Positions 1 through 8,747 of a stretch of DNA of 64,000 bases are shown here, piece by piece (the first letter of the stretch is position 1; the number at the start of each line of letters is the position of its first letter). The translations under genes and the position numbers were made by a program. The notes under the pieces are model-generated. The model ran no database searches, was not told the DNA's origin, and saw only the letters and a list, made by a program, of their open reading frames with translations. This DNA is from DTU098 sp964498525 (GTDB lineage Bacteria > Bacillota > Desulfotomaculia > Desulfotomaculales > Pelotomaculaceae): positions 62,001 to 126,000 of the forward strand of contig CAZCGU010000002.1 of the NCBI GenBank assembly GCA_964498525.1, written 5' to 3'.

Positions 1-276
1 AGAATACTCACCGCAAACAAGGATACTGCCGGAAGCAGCAACAAACAAAAAAAACTAAATATAACACCACATCCTTCCCCCCAAAAATTGCTGGTAATCC
101 TGGGTCTGCTCGCCGGCACCCTGGAGGTGCAGTCGATTCAAATAAACCGCAATCAAACAGTTGACATATTATTGGAGGGTTCACTAAAAAGGAAAACAAA
201 ACTGGATAGCTGTTTGGACGAAATCGGGGCCATGCCCTTTGACGATGTACTTAAGGCGATAATGGGCAGGCTGTAG
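1..276 (+). CDS. C-terminal end of an unrecognised protein (partial at window start)
   Basis: The frame is open from the first base to a TAG at 274-276, so the gene very likely begins outside the window; a TTG at 88 is the first possible internal start. The readable 91 residues start with a polar Lys/Asn-rich stretch, then a hydrophobic run LLVILGLLAG, then a charged helical part with LKRKTKLDSCLDEIGAMPF. I recognise no family. It could equally be a small stand-alone protein starting at TTG 88, but no good ribosome site precedes that codon. It ends about 80 bp before the convergent exporter operon. Confidence 0.4.
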   Translation, partial: RILTANKDTAGSSNKQKKLNITPHPSPQKLLVILGLLAGTLEVQSIQINRNQTVDILLEGSLKRKTKLDSCLDEIGAMPFDDVLKAIMGRL

Positions 277-357
277 CGGAGAAACCGGGGACACACCTTC
301 CGCCACGCAGGAATACCCACAGGAGGAGATGTGCCCCCATTCCACTAAAGTAGGTTC

Positions 358-2433
358 TTAAAGGGGTGATGCGGCCGGGGTAAAATGCTCCCGAATAAAA
401 GAGGGGGCGCCGGCTTCGCCCAGAAAACCGGAGATTACCTCACCGTTATTTCGGACAAAGAACACTTCATAGGCTGCCTGTTCGCTGTTTCCATAATATT
501 CCCTTAGCCCCCACTCCAGTTGTTCCGGGTCGGTGATTTTTAAAATACCGGGTCTCTTTTCCAATTCCGCAAGATCCATGCGCCGCGTTTTCACATACGG
601 TCGTCCTTCCAGGTCTTTTTCGTCCCCGACGGAAACCCTGTCTATAAACGCGCAAGAAATGTCTGTGCCCGGTAGCAGCCGGGCTTGTTCATATTTTCCG
701 ATATCTTTAAGCCACCGTTCGAAATTGGTATATGTTTTTTTCCAGTTCTGGTTGAAAGAGCGGTTCTGTATGTTTTTTATATGGATATCGACGTTGGCCC
801 AGGGAGGTTTACCGTTAATATTAACCACCTCTTCGTAGGTTTCAGCGTAGATGTCGGTCTTAAGGACGGCGAGGGCAGGCGCAATTAGCTCCGGATCAAC
901 CAGGCGCAAGTTTTTGCCTGTCTCAAAACCATGAATATCGATAAAGTCGACTTCGGCCGGACTGACGCTGAATATTGGATTATGCAATTCCTTGTATTCC
1001 CGTGATTCGTAAATCGGCCTTAAACTGTCGGCATAATCCGTTGTGGAAATCTCGTATTGCCGGTACATGCGTTTGCCGTCAGTCAGTTCATAGGCCAGGC
1101 AGATCTGTCGGATGTTCGTTGGGTTTTTGGACAAGGAGAATTCTTTGCGATTCGGCCGGTTGGCGGTTATTTGCCGGTGCAGCGCATGAATACGGGCGAT
1201 GTTTTCTTTTCCGGTGAATATCGCCTTAACCGGTATGTACACATATTCAGCAGTCTGTAAAGCCGATACACCGGCAGGCTGGTAGGTTAAAGGAAAGAAC
1301 GAGCCGTCCATGTAAATGCTTTTTATCTCACCGATCCCGGGCAGCCTTTTTTCATAACCGGTCCAGTCGAAATGTAACAGGCCCAGCAGAATGACCACAG
1401 TCAGGGCGTAAATGCCGTAATTCCTGAATTGGCGCCACTGTAATACCTGCAGGGATTTTTTTAAAAGTATTTCAATCAGGAAATAAGCCAGTAGGGAACC
1501 AATTAAGTAACCAAAATATGTCCAGGCCATGCTGTTTTGAACCGCGTTAAAATAACTACCTATCAGCAGCATAAAGCAGAAGGTTACCGAATACTTGAAA
1601 ACAGGGCGCAGCATCTCGAAAGTAATGGCGCTGCCGGCCGTTTCAGAATTACGCCGCAAATAAAGACTCCTGCCTGCAAAATACAATATGATACAGATAA
1701 ACAGGTAAAGGGCTATTTCTCCGGGTTGAAAAGGATATCTGGAGATATCGGTAAGCCTGGTCAGGGGAGAAAGGTGTTCTAGCCTGGATGAAAGATAGTA
1801 GTCACGAGCGAAACCGTAGATATACTGGTTAAGGTTATGCAGCAAAAGTACGGACAACCCGCTTGGAAGGAGCAACAGAATGTAGCTTAAAACACCTTGT
1901 AAGGTAGTCATGCCGGTAATCATACCGACGGCTGCGCTGCAGATAAAAAACAGCAGGTTAATCAGCAGACTGTTGGATAACCAGGTAAGAATATTTATGC
2001 CGTTCACATCCGCGATCCCCAGTCCGGCCACCAGCGCACAGGAAATCAGGGCGGTAAGGATAAGCGGTACAAACAGAAAGATAATTCCAGTAACGACATG
2101 GGTGCTGTAAAGGGTTTCCCGCCTGACGGGCAAAGCGTGCGCCATATCTACCGCCCGGCTGTCCTGTAAATAGCGGAATAACAGCAACCCGGTCAGCACG
2201 GGAACAACAATCAAGACCAGTATCTGAATTGGGGAGTAATAATCGAACTGGAATATGCGTAAATACGCGGTTGTGTCATTTATTCGGACATTCTCCACCC
2301 TGCTGTACAGCATTATAATCTTCAGGGGAACAATTGCGAGCAGCGCCAGGAGGTAGCCGGCGCCAATCCAGGCAAACCTTTTTATATCATTGAGCAGAAT
2401 GCCCATGTTAATAAAGTACGTTTTTGATTTCAT
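358..2433 (-). CDS. ABC-2 type exporter permease with large soluble C-terminal domain
   Basis: A 691-residue membrane protein, probably the permease of the exporter whose ATPase lies just upstream. The first ~365 residues hold about nine hydrophobic segments (the first near 17-38, then 70-95, 107-130, 142-165, 170-195, 235-255 and later ones), followed by a ~330-residue polar domain rich in Tyr, Glu and Arg. This layout is that of the Firmicute GntR-linked permeases of the YtrC/DUF6449 kind. The start overlaps the ATPase end by 26 nt and is preceded by GGGGGA, so the two are translationally coupled. Substrate unknown; relatives of the Ytr system respond to cell-wall or antibiotic stress, which is only an analogy here. 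Confidence 0.8.
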   Translation of the reverse strand: MKSKTYFINMGILLNDIKRFAWIGAGYLLALLAIVPLKIIMLYSRVENVRINDTTAYLRIFQFDYYSPIQILVLIVVPVLTGLLLFRYLQDSRAVDMAHALPVRRETLYSTHVVTGIIFLFVPLILTALISCALVAGLGIADVNGINILTWLSNSLLINLLFFICSAAVGMITGMTTLQGVLSYILLLLPSGLSVLLLHNLNQYIYGFARDYYLSSRLEHLSPLTRLTDISRYPFQPGEIALYLFICIILYFAGRSLYLRRNSETAGSAITFEMLRPVFKYSVTFCFMLLIGSYFNAVQNSMAWTYFGYLIGSLLAYFLIEILLKKSLQVLQWRQFRNYGIYALTVVILLGLLHFDWTGYEKRLPGIGEIKSIYMDGSFFPLTYQPAGVSALQTAEYVYIPVKAIFTGKENIARIHALHRQITANRPNRKEFSLSKNPTNIRQICLAYELTDGKRMYRQYEISTTDYADSLRPIYESREYKELHNPIFSVSPAEVDFIDIHGFETGKNLRLVDPELIAPALAVLKTDIYAETYEEVVNINGKPPWANVDIHIKNIQNRSFNQNWKKTYTNFERWLKDIGKYEQARLLPGTDISCAFIDRVSVGDEKDLEGRPYVKTRRMDLAELEKRPGILKITDPEQLEWGLREYYGNSEQAAYEVFFVRNNGEVISGFLGEAGAPSFIREHFTPAASPL

Positions 2434-3307
2434 AGCCCCTATCCCCCATTTCGTAGATGAATATTTCCTCCAGGGTGAGCGGCAGGATGTCCAGAACTGC
2501 CGGACGATAAGACTGCATGCGGCTCATTATTTCTGAAAATGGTCCGCGGACGATTAGAATCAGCACACTGCCTCTTTTCTCCTGATAAAGCACCTGCAGA
2601 TCCTGCAGCAAGGCCGGAGGCGAATCGCTGCTAAAGGCAATTTGAATTTTATGCACGTCCGATTTTAGATCATCTAAATCCTTTTGGATCAGCATTTCCC
2701 CCTGGTGCAGAATGCCGATGTAGTCGCAGATATCTTCCATGTCACGCAGGTTGTGGGAAGATATGATTACGGTCATTTTCCTTTCTGCCACATCCTGGAT
2801 AATTAGGTTCTTAACTTTCTTCCGCATCACGGGGTCCAATCCGTCCAGGGGCTCGTCCAGGATCATTAGATCCGGAGTCAAGGTCAAACTGAGCCAGAAA
2901 GAGACCTGGCGCTGCATTCCTTTGGACAGAGTTCTGATCCGCCGTTTGACTTCGATATTAAAAACCTCTTCAAGTTTTTCGAAACGGGCCTGGTTCCACC
3001 GGGGGTAGATCCGGGCATAGAAATGAGCCATATCTTTAATCGTAAAGTTGGGAAAATGATATGGCGCGTCAGGAATAAAAACAGTGCGCCCCTTGATGGA
3101 GTAGTTTTCAAATACCGGTTGAGAATCTATGGTGAGCGCGCCTGAATCCGCTTTATAAATGCCGGCCAGAATCTTCAGGAGAGTCGTTTTCCCGGCTCCG
3201 TTGGAACCGACCAGGCCGTAAATGGAGCCCTGGCGCACCGACAGGCTGACTTCCCTCAGGGCTACCGTTTCCTGGAAACGCTTGCCAATCCTTTCTATTT
3301 CAATCAT
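2408..3307 (-). CDS. ABC transporter ATP-binding protein (GntR-linked exporter)
   Basis: A 299-residue ABC ATPase. Walker A GSNGAGKTT lies at residues 34-42, the signature reads LSKGMQRQVSF, Walker B is LMILDEPLDGLD, and a switch His (SSHNLRDME) follows. A longer reading to 3469 exists, but it runs through the GntR gene; ATG 3307 has GGAGGC seven bases upstream and begins a standard ABC N-terminus (MIEIERIGKRF). The start overlaps the regulator's stop by 8 nt. It should energise the permease encoded directly downstream. The ~90 residues after the core form the regulatory tail common in exporters of the ABC-2 class. Confidence 0.9.
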   Translation of the reverse strand: MIEIERIGKRFQETVALREVSLSVRQGSIYGLVGSNGAGKTTLLKILAGIYKADSGALTIDSQPVFENYSIKGRTVFIPDAPYHFPNFTIKDMAHFYARIYPRWNQARFEKLEEVFNIEVKRRIRTLSKGMQRQVSFWLSLTLTPDLMILDEPLDGLDPVMRKKVKNLIIQDVAERKMTVIISSHNLRDMEDICDYIGILHQGEMLIQKDLDDLKSDVHKIQIAFSSDSPPALLQDLQVLYQEKRGSVLILIVRGPFSEIMSRMQSYRPAVLDILPLTLEEIFIYEMGDRGYEIKNVLY

Positions 3308-3689
3308 CCAGCTTGCCTCCTTCTTTTTTTGATAACAGCTTTTTAAGCCGGGTAATAATTTCCTGAGGGGGTACGCCCAGATAAAGCATTTCCGATATGA
3401 TTTTCGCCAGCCCGTTTTCCAGAATCCGCAACCGGGCGGTGTTATTGCCGGGCACAGCTGGTTTAACAAAACTGCCTTTGCCTGGCACGGAATAAATATA
3501 ACCCCGGTGTTCCAGTTCCCGGTAGGCTTTCTGGATGGTGTTGGGGTTGATGGTCAACTCACTTGCCAATACCCTTACGGCCGGTAATTGCTGGTCGGGT
3601 TTAAGCACATTGTTGATGATCATCTCTTTAATTTTTTCCACCAGCTGTTCATACATGGGCGCACGACTTCGCAGGTCCAGTTCAAACAT
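3300..3689 (-). CDS. GntR-family repressor, YtrA subfamily
   Basis: 129 residues, the short size of YtrA-type GntR regulators: an N-terminal winged helix (residues ~10-75, with the motif LTINPNTIQKAYRELEHRGY typical of the recognition region) and only a short ~45-residue dimerisation tail instead of a large effector domain. It is the first gene of the three-gene exporter operon and sits directly behind a strong promoter with two matching inverted repeats, so autoregulation is the natural reading. Known YtrA proteins repress their own ABC operon until cell-envelope stress. Start is ATG 3689 with GGAGGGG upstream. Confidence 0.9.
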   Translation of the reverse strand: MFELDLRSRAPMYEQLVEKIKEMIINNVLKPDQQLPAVRVLASELTINPNTIQKAYRELEHRGYIYSVPGKGSFVKPAVPGNNTARLRILENGLAKIISEMLYLGVPPQEIITRLKKLLSKKEGGKLDD

Positions 3690-3705
3690 AAAACCCCTCC
3701 CTTCA

Positions 3706-3742
3706 GTACTAATTGTACTAACATAAATAGTACTGTTAGTAC
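3706..3742. promoter_or_regulatory. Two GTACTAA-type operators for the GntR repressor
   Basis: GTACTAATTGTACTA at 3706-3720 and, on the other strand of 3728-3742, GTACTAACAGTACTA. They are the same 15-mer with two changed central bases, placed 7 bp apart between the promoter -10 and the GntR start. Each has AGTAC/GTACT half-sites. Position and repetition fit binding by the YtrA-like protein; the assignment is inference. Confidence 0.75.
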
Positions 3743-3748
3743 GAAATT

Positions 3749-3777
3749 ATTATATAACCATTACTTGGGTTTGTAAA
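3749..3777 (-). promoter_or_regulatory. Sigma-A promoter of the GntR-ABC operon
   Basis: Read on the minus strand: -35 TTTACA (3777-3772), a 17-bp spacer, and a perfect -10 TATAAT (3754-3749). The start of transcription would fall within or just before the first operator repeat. Confidence 0.75.
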
Positions 3778-4161
3778 CAGGTTTTTTTGGTTTTGAGTGC
3801 CATGCAGTTCACCGCAACGGGGCTGGTTTTGCATCGGCGGAAAGGCGGGTTACAAAAAAAGCAGCCGGGGCGGCGGCTACTTCAAATGAATTAGTATGTA
3901 CTTATGGGAATTTTACTGATTTTGCAAAGGAAATGAAATACACTTAGCAAAAACAATAATTGACCGTTGAGTACAAAGGGTTTTATACCCATACTTTGGG
4001 AGCGGGGCAGTTGATAAAGGTTGGCAGATGGTTCCTAAAGAGATGATGACTGTATTCCGGAATATCCTATAATTAACCACGTGCTGCAACATATCCATAT
4101 CAGGTGCGCGATGCTGTCGGAGATGATAAACTAATAGAAACAAACCAAAGAGGTAGACAAC
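3778..4161. other. Intergenic, 384 bp, with a minus-strand terminator-like hairpin
   Basis: No convincing gene. At 3863-3878 AGCCG pairs with CGGCT, and on the minus strand it is followed by seven T (3854-3860), the look of a rho-independent terminator, although no gene feeds it from the right. An open minus frame at 3913-4143 has no family features and poor ribosome-site context. The rest is the leader of the DUF554 gene. Confidence 0.4.
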
Positions 4162-4857
4162 ATGATCTTGACAGGTGTTTTGGTCAATGCCGGGGCCGTC
4201 CTGCTGGGCGGCATAGCGGGAGCTTTCCTTCGCCAGGGATTTCCGGAGCGTCTCAATAAAACTTTGATGCAGGGGCTGGGGCTCTGTGTGCTGTATGTGG
4301 GCATCAAAGGCGCTTTAGCCGGCGAGCAGGTGCTTGTGGCAGTGCTGTCCATTGTCCTTGGAGCGGTGCTCGGGGAGTGGCTGGACTTAGATCGGCGGTT
4401 AAACCGACTAGGGGATTTCTTGCAAGGACGTCTTAATACAGGATCAGGAACATCCCAGGGCAGCTTTGCTGAAGGCTTTATCAATGCCACCTTGTTTGTC
4501 TGTGTGGGTGCAATGGCAATTGTGGGTTCCCTGCAAAGCGGGTTAAGCGGCAATCACGAAACTCTTCTGGCCAAAGCGCTCATCGATGGCATTGTGATGG
4601 TCGTAATGGCGTCTACGCTGGGCGTCGGGGTATGCCTGGCAGCTGTTTCGGTATTCCTTTACGAATCCTTCCTGACCCTCTCAGCCAGGGCAGTTGCCGG
4701 ATACCTGACGACACCCGTAATTAACGAAATTAGTTGCGTGGGCTCCCTGTTAATTGTGGCAATAGCCTTAAACATGCTGAAGTTAACTGAGATCAAGGTA
4801 GTCAATTTAATTCCCGCTGCCATTATGCCCATCTTCTTGTTCATGTTGCTTACCTGA
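4162..4857 (+). CDS. DUF554 (YdfK-like) integral membrane protein
   Basis: 231 residues, nearly all hydrophobic, with about six or seven membrane segments and the glycine-rich start ILTGVLVNAGAVLLGGIAGA typical of DUF554. The middle carries GEWLDLDRRLNRLGDFL, a conserved charged stretch of the family, and a later VGAMAIVGSLQSGL. Function of the family is unproven; a transport role is often assumed. The gene stands alone between a plus leader and the convergent lipoprotein gene. ATG 4162 follows AAAGAGG. The size is normal for the family. Confidence 0.85.
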   Translation: MILTGVLVNAGAVLLGGIAGAFLRQGFPERLNKTLMQGLGLCVLYVGIKGALAGEQVLVAVLSIVLGAVLGEWLDLDRRLNRLGDFLQGRLNTGSGTSQGSFAEGFINATLFVCVGAMAIVGSLQSGLSGNHETLLAKALIDGIVMVVMASTLGVGVCLAAVSVFLYESFLTLSARAVAGYLTTPVINEISCVGSLLIVAIALNMLKLTEIKVVNLIPAAIMPIFLFMLLT

Positions 4858-5083
4858 TGAATATAGCGGGAAAATTATTCTCCCCTTTTTTTCCTGTCTG
4901 TCCGGTATCGTCCGTTAAGCTTAAAATGTGCTGCCACCCGGGCGGCAGTTCCCGGGGATTATTAAAGCCCCGCACATCGCCGCCCAAGTTCTTAAAGTAC
5001 TACGTGGCATCAAAGGCGATCCGGCTGCCGTCCTGCGAAAATGAGGGGCAGACAGGAGCCAGGGGTCAAATTTAAGGACGAAG

Positions 5084-5112
5084 TGGGACAAGGGACCTGT
5101 CCCCTTGTCCCA
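5084..5112. repeat. Perfect 11-bp inverted repeat of the GGGACAAGG class
   Basis: TGGGACAAGGG (5084-5094) and its exact complement (5102-5112) flank a 7-base loop ACCTGTC. The end lies one base from the stop codon of the lipoprotein gene. Similar GGGACAAGGGGACC palindromes recur between genes in many Firmicutes as REP-like units mobilised by Y1 (RAYT) transposases; that link is from general knowledge, as only one copy is in this window. It has no T-run, so it is a poor intrinsic terminator. Confidence 0.6.
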
Positions 5113-5113
5113 T

Positions 5114-6016
5114 CTATTCCGAATATTTTTTGCTGACGCTGGTTCTGTACTGGTTAACTTCACTGGTCAGTTTGTAATCATTTTTTGCTGCCACATCTAA
5201 AAAACCCTCTAAGTCTTTTATAAACTCACTATTGTTACTGTTGGCCACCGTATTTAAATATACTTCCCTGGCCTGGGGGTTAAAGGTTTCGGTATCATAG
5301 CTGAAAAGCGGGGTGTTATTGCATCCGTACAGGGTAAAAGTTACGTATTTTTGCTGCAATTGTTTTATTTCATTGATTTTTGCAGATTTGGTGTGGGTGT
5401 TAATGAACCTTTCCTGATTCAAAGCTCTTTTTACTACTTCGTCCCAGCCAATAACAAGCGCCGCGTCCTTAGCTGGTACATTACTTGATTCCACGGCCAT
5501 AATGTCAATATAATCCTGCCTGTCGGCAGTTACGTGAGCTTTGAATTTCTTGTAAAATTCATAATCAATAATGGGGAAGTACATGCCCTCGGCAGTTTCC
5601 ACCCTATAGCCGTTGTTTCTGATCCCGGTTATCAGTTCCCTTAAACCGGTATCTTTAATCTCCGATTGATCCGTAATAGAGTTATATTCACTATTTATTT
5701 TATCCTGGATGTCCCAAGCAAAAAAAATGTTTTCCAACTGCGGGAGATATTCTTTCTGCAATCTTTCGAACTCATCCACCATTTTGGAGCCATCTTCCGG
5801 TGAGACGTCCATGATATTGTTATTTATGAAGCCGGCAACTTCTTCAACACTGGCGTTTTTTTGAACAACGCTCTGGAATTTATTCATTATTCCGCTGGTT
5901 TTTTGTTCCCGGGCCGGATCTGGGCCGGTTTTATTTGCCGCATTTGGCGTGTTGCATCCAACGGCAGTAAGGAATAGTCCGGAACAGAAAATTACAAGCG
6001 CGATTTTTTTAAGCAA
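5114..6016 (-). CDS. Predicted surface lipoprotein of unknown function
   Basis: 300 residues from TTG 6016, which lies after an AGGGGG ribosome site. A longer frame to 6118 exists, but only this start gives a clean signal: LKKIALVIFCSGLFL followed by the lipobox TAVGC with the acylated Cys. After it comes a polar linker (GPDPAREQKTSG) and a mostly helical, Asn/Lys/Tyr-rich domain. I recognise no catalytic motif. It is probably anchored to the outer face of the membrane. No operon partner: the next genes are divergent or convergent. Confidence 0.65.
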   Translation of the reverse strand: MLKKIALVIFCSGLFLTAVGCNTPNAANKTGPDPAREQKTSGIMNKFQSVVQKNASVEEVAGFINNNIMDVSPEDGSKMVDEFERLQKEYLPQLENIFFAWDIQDKINSEYNSITDQSEIKDTGLRELITGIRNNGYRVETAEGMYFPIIDYEFYKKFKAHVTADRQDYIDIMAVESSNVPAKDAALVIGWDEVVKRALNQERFINTHTKSAKINEIKQLQQKYVTFTLYGCNNTPLFSYDTETFNPQAREVYLNTVANSNNSEFIKDLEGFLDVAAKNDYKLTSEVNQYRTSVSKKYSE

Positions 6017-6380
6017 TATAATTACCCCCTGTCGGACAGCAAATATTAAAACTTTAACTACCGGTTTTATATGTTGGACGAAGTACAGGGGCAAAAGGTT
6101 CAAAGGATGTGGATACACATGGTGTTGGATCCAGCGGCTTTATCCCGCCGGATCAGCAACTGCTTTCCTTTAAGCCGGTGAGGGATAAAAGGTAGTGACC
6201 AGAACAAAAAAAGCTGCAAAGAAAGCAGTTCATTACCACACAGTAAAATCAATTAATCAGGGATAAGAAGAAAACTATTAATAATTTCTCTAAAAAAAGA
6301 TGATATAATTATGGTGTATTGTCATGCATTGCCATAAGTATTTGCATTTTTCAGGCAAATAGTTTCGTGGGGCGATATAC
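6017..6380 (+). other. Leader of the diguanylate cyclase gene, 364 bp
   Basis: No gene seen. A TATAAT at 6304-6309 may be the -10 of the cyclase promoter, though no good -35 stands 17 bp upstream. I looked for a c-di-GMP (GEMM) riboswitch and saw none. Confidence 0.3.
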
Positions 6381-7529
6381 ATGGATCTTTTTCTTCTAGT
6401 GGATATAAATATATTTTCATTTTTAATTTGTTTACTTATCCTGTGTAAAATGCGTCTGGAGGCGGAGAAACATTCTTTCCTGAATAAATTATTTACGGCT
6501 TTAATCGCTTCAAATATCCTGCTATTGGCTATGGATTCATTATTATGGCTGCTCAACGGGTGTTGCGGACAAATCTGTTCCACGATATATTCGGGTTTTT
6601 ACGTGCTTTATTTTATATCTAACCCCATACCGCCTTTTTTGTGGACGCTATACGCCGATTATCAGGTACATTGGGATGAAAAAAGGCTTAGAAAGCTGAT
6701 TTATCCCTTATTGGCTCCTGTGATTGTCATCGGGTTTATGTCCCTGATATCATTGAAGACGGGATTAATATTCTATTTGGACGAAAGAAATATTTATCAT
6801 CGTGGACAGGGGTTCCCCCTGATGGCGGCACTTTGCTACACTTATCTCGTTTATACTTTTATTATGGTTGTCCGGAACAGGCGTATTATTGGGAAGAAAA
6901 TATTTGTCCCTCTGCTTTTATTCCCCATACCCCCGCTCCTGGGGAGCATATTGCAAATGGTGTATTATGGAACGAATCTTGTTTGGACCGGCATGACTTT
7001 ATCGATATTAATCGTATATACCCATGTTCAGAACCGCGAATTGAATACGGATTACCTTACGGGGATTAATAACCGCAGGGGGGCTGATCAATATATAAGG
7101 GATAAGATTCGCAACAGTAATTCAGAAAGAACATTTTCTGGAATACTTTTAGATATAGATAATTTTAAAGGTATCAATGACCGTTATGGTCACCAAGCAG
7201 GTGACATGATTCTCAAAATTACGGCAGATTTGCTCAAAAAGAGTTTGCGCAAAGACGACTTTATTGCCAGGTACGGCGGAGATGAGTTTATCATTCTGCT
7301 GGATATAAATAAATTTGTGGATTTAAAAAAATCCGTGGATAGAATAAAGGATAATTTGAGTGATTATAACGCATCCGGCAATAATGCTTTTGAGATTCGG
7401 TTGAGCATGGGTTATGATGTGTATGGGTATGACTCTGGAATGAATGTGGAGCAATTTATAAAGCATATTGACGCCCTTATGTATTCGGATAAAGAAATAA
7501 AAACCGCCAAGCAAACTGGCGGTAACTAA
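6381..7529 (+). CDS. Membrane-bound diguanylate cyclase (GGDEF)
   Basis: 382 residues. The first ~210 hold about seven hydrophobic segments arranged like the 7TM sensor modules, with no long extracellular loop. The GGDEF domain follows (~215-380) with the substrate motif YLTGINNR, the metal Asp in LLDIDNFKGIND, and the catalytic GGDEF at 299-303. An inhibitory I-site RKDD stands at 290-293, exactly five residues before it, so feedback control by c-di-GMP is expected. No EAL or HD-GYP domain. The signal sensed by the membrane part is unknown. The gene is monocistronic and converges with the siroheme reductase gene. Confidence 0.92.
   Translation: MDLFLLVDINIFSFLICLLILCKMRLEAEKHSFLNKLFTALIASNILLLAMDSLLWLLNGCCGQICSTIYSGFYVLYFISNPIPPFLWTLYADYQVHWDEKRLRKLIYPLLAPVIVIGFMSLISLKTGLIFYLDERNIYHRGQGFPLMAALCYTYLVYTFIMVVRNRRIIGKKIFVPLLLFPIPPLLGSILQMVYYGTNLVWTGMTLSILIVYTHVQNRELNTDYLTGINNRRGADQYIRDKIRNSNSERTFSGILLDIDNFKGINDRYGHQAGDMILKITADLLKKSLRKDDFIARYGGDEFIILLDINKFVDLKKSVDRIKDNLSDYNASGNNAFEIRLSMGYDVYGYDSGMNVEQFIKHIDALMYSDKEIKTAKQTGGN
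7503..7523 (-). terminator. Minus-strand terminator inside the end of the cyclase gene
   Basis: ACCGCCA (7503-7509) pairs with TGGCGGT (7517-7523). On the minus strand it is followed by TTTTTATTTC. It lies in the last codons of the convergent GGDEF gene, so it would stop leftward read-through from the siroheme reductase gene. Confidence 0.6.
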
Positions 7530-7707
7530 TTATCTGTTTTAAAATCAATAAACCGCATCTATTCAGCCCGGGGCAAGAAGCAACCCTGAAACATTCAGCG
7601 GAAAGCCCGGGCCGTTATCTGTTTCCCGCCCTGAACTTTATGAATGAAACTGAAATATGTTTGCGGGTCAATATTTGGCGGGAAGGCTTTAAGACAAAAG
7701 GTTTTAC

Positions 7708-7739
7708 AGTCCCGGTCTTTTTTCAGTGGACCCGGGACT
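7708..7739 (-). terminator. Hairpin around the stop codon of the siroheme reductase gene
   Basis: AGTCCCGGTC (7708-7717) pairs with GACCCGGGACT (7729-7739, one bulged base). The stop codon at 7723-7725 lies in the loop. The minus-strand tail GTAAAACCTTTT is only weakly T-rich. Confidence 0.4.
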
Positions 7740-8457
7740 CATCTAAAACTTCCTGGCGGTAACGGTCAAAGCCCACTCTGTCGATAAATTTCCCCAGGCG
7801 CTCGTTGGTGCGGGCGTCCCTTTTATATAAATTCACAGTGCGATCCAAAATTTGCAGCACCTGCTCACCGGTTTGGTGCTCGGCCAGTTTTTCGCCGAAA
7901 CGGGGATTAAGGCCGCCGTTACCCCCCACATAAACTGTAAACCCCTTTGGCGTGCCCATAATTCCAAAGTCAATCACCATGGCGTCCATGCACTTGTTGG
8001 GGCACCCGCTGACGCTAATTTTAAACTTGGAGGGCAGGGTCATACCGTGGTAGCGTCTGTCAATCTCAGTTCCCAGGCCGACGGAATCCTGTTGACCCCG
8101 TTTGCAGAAGGTAGTGCCCGGGCAAAATTTAACGCTGCGAACGCAGAGGCCGATAGCTGCGCCTGGCGTCATGTCCAAGTCCTTCCAGGCGGCATCGATA
8201 TCCTCCTCTTTAAGTCCTATAATAGCAATGCGCTGGGAAGAAGTTGCTTTGATGGCGGGGCAGTTGTATTTTTTGGCGACCCTGGCAATTTTAACGAGAA
8301 GTTCCGGATCGGTGATAACTCCGCCGGGTATGTGGGGGGCAATTGCGTAGGTTCCGTCCCGTTGGAGTATAGCCCCTTTTTCCAACATGTCCCGTGCCGG
8401 CGCGCTGTGCTGAAACCTGTTATCTAGCTTGTTTGGCATTTCCTGGCTGCTTTCCAC
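7723..8457 (-). CDS. Small siroheme/[4Fe-4S] sulfite (or nitrite) reductase-like protein
   Basis: 244 residues carrying the coupled siroheme-[4Fe-4S] signature: C112-x5-C118 (CPGTTFC) and C152-x3-C156 (CPNKC), with the usual GLCVRSVKF and ISVSGCPNKC contexts. It is one half of the usual two-fold sulfite reductase repeat, which is the architecture of the low-molecular-weight, assimilatory-type sulfite reductases of strict anaerobes. It would reduce sulfite to sulfide or nitrite to ammonia with an unknown donor; the sequence cannot choose. It stands alone, with no ferredoxin domain or NirB/NirD partner beside it. ATG 8457 follows AAAGGAGG. Confidence 0.8.
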   Translation of the reverse strand: MESSQEMPNKLDNRFQHSAPARDMLEKGAILQRDGTYAIAPHIPGGVITDPELLVKIARVAKKYNCPAIKATSSQRIAIIGLKEEDIDAAWKDLDMTPGAAIGLCVRSVKFCPGTTFCKRGQQDSVGLGTEIDRRYHGMTLPSKFKISVSGCPNKCMDAMVIDFGIMGTPKGFTVYVGGNGGLNPRFGEKLAEHQTGEQVLQILDRTVNLYKRDARTNERLGKFIDRVGFDRYRQEVLDESRVH

Positions 8458-8747
8458 GAATGTGCCTCCTTTAAAAATAATTTGCTCTTATTTTTCCTGA
8501 AATGGGATGGACGTATGTATGAGAAGAAGTGCGAGTCCTTTTTGCGCCAGAAAAGGCTTTACCAAAAATGACGGGCGGGTATAATAAGGCTTAGCCGGCT
8601 TTTAAGAATATCCTCGCAGTCATTTTTATTTATTGGTGCTTCAATAAAGACGCGGCCGGCCAGGCGGTGGAAAAGAAAAGGTCGTACCTGGAAGGCAATA
8701 CTGCCGGGATAGAATAATTTTTAATCATTATTAAGAAGGAGCAGGAC

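Noticed and set aside
286..343. Hairpin of GGGG-CACA with TGTG-CCCC between the first gene and the exporter operon
   Set aside because: Pairing has bulges and no T-run on either strand, so it is not claimed as a terminator.
3913..4143. 76-codon minus-strand frame
   Set aside because: No ribosome site and no protein-like pattern; it overlaps the DUF554 leader.
6017..6380. c-di-GMP riboswitch before the diguanylate cyclase
   Set aside because: None of the GEMM-I/II conserved core sequences is present.
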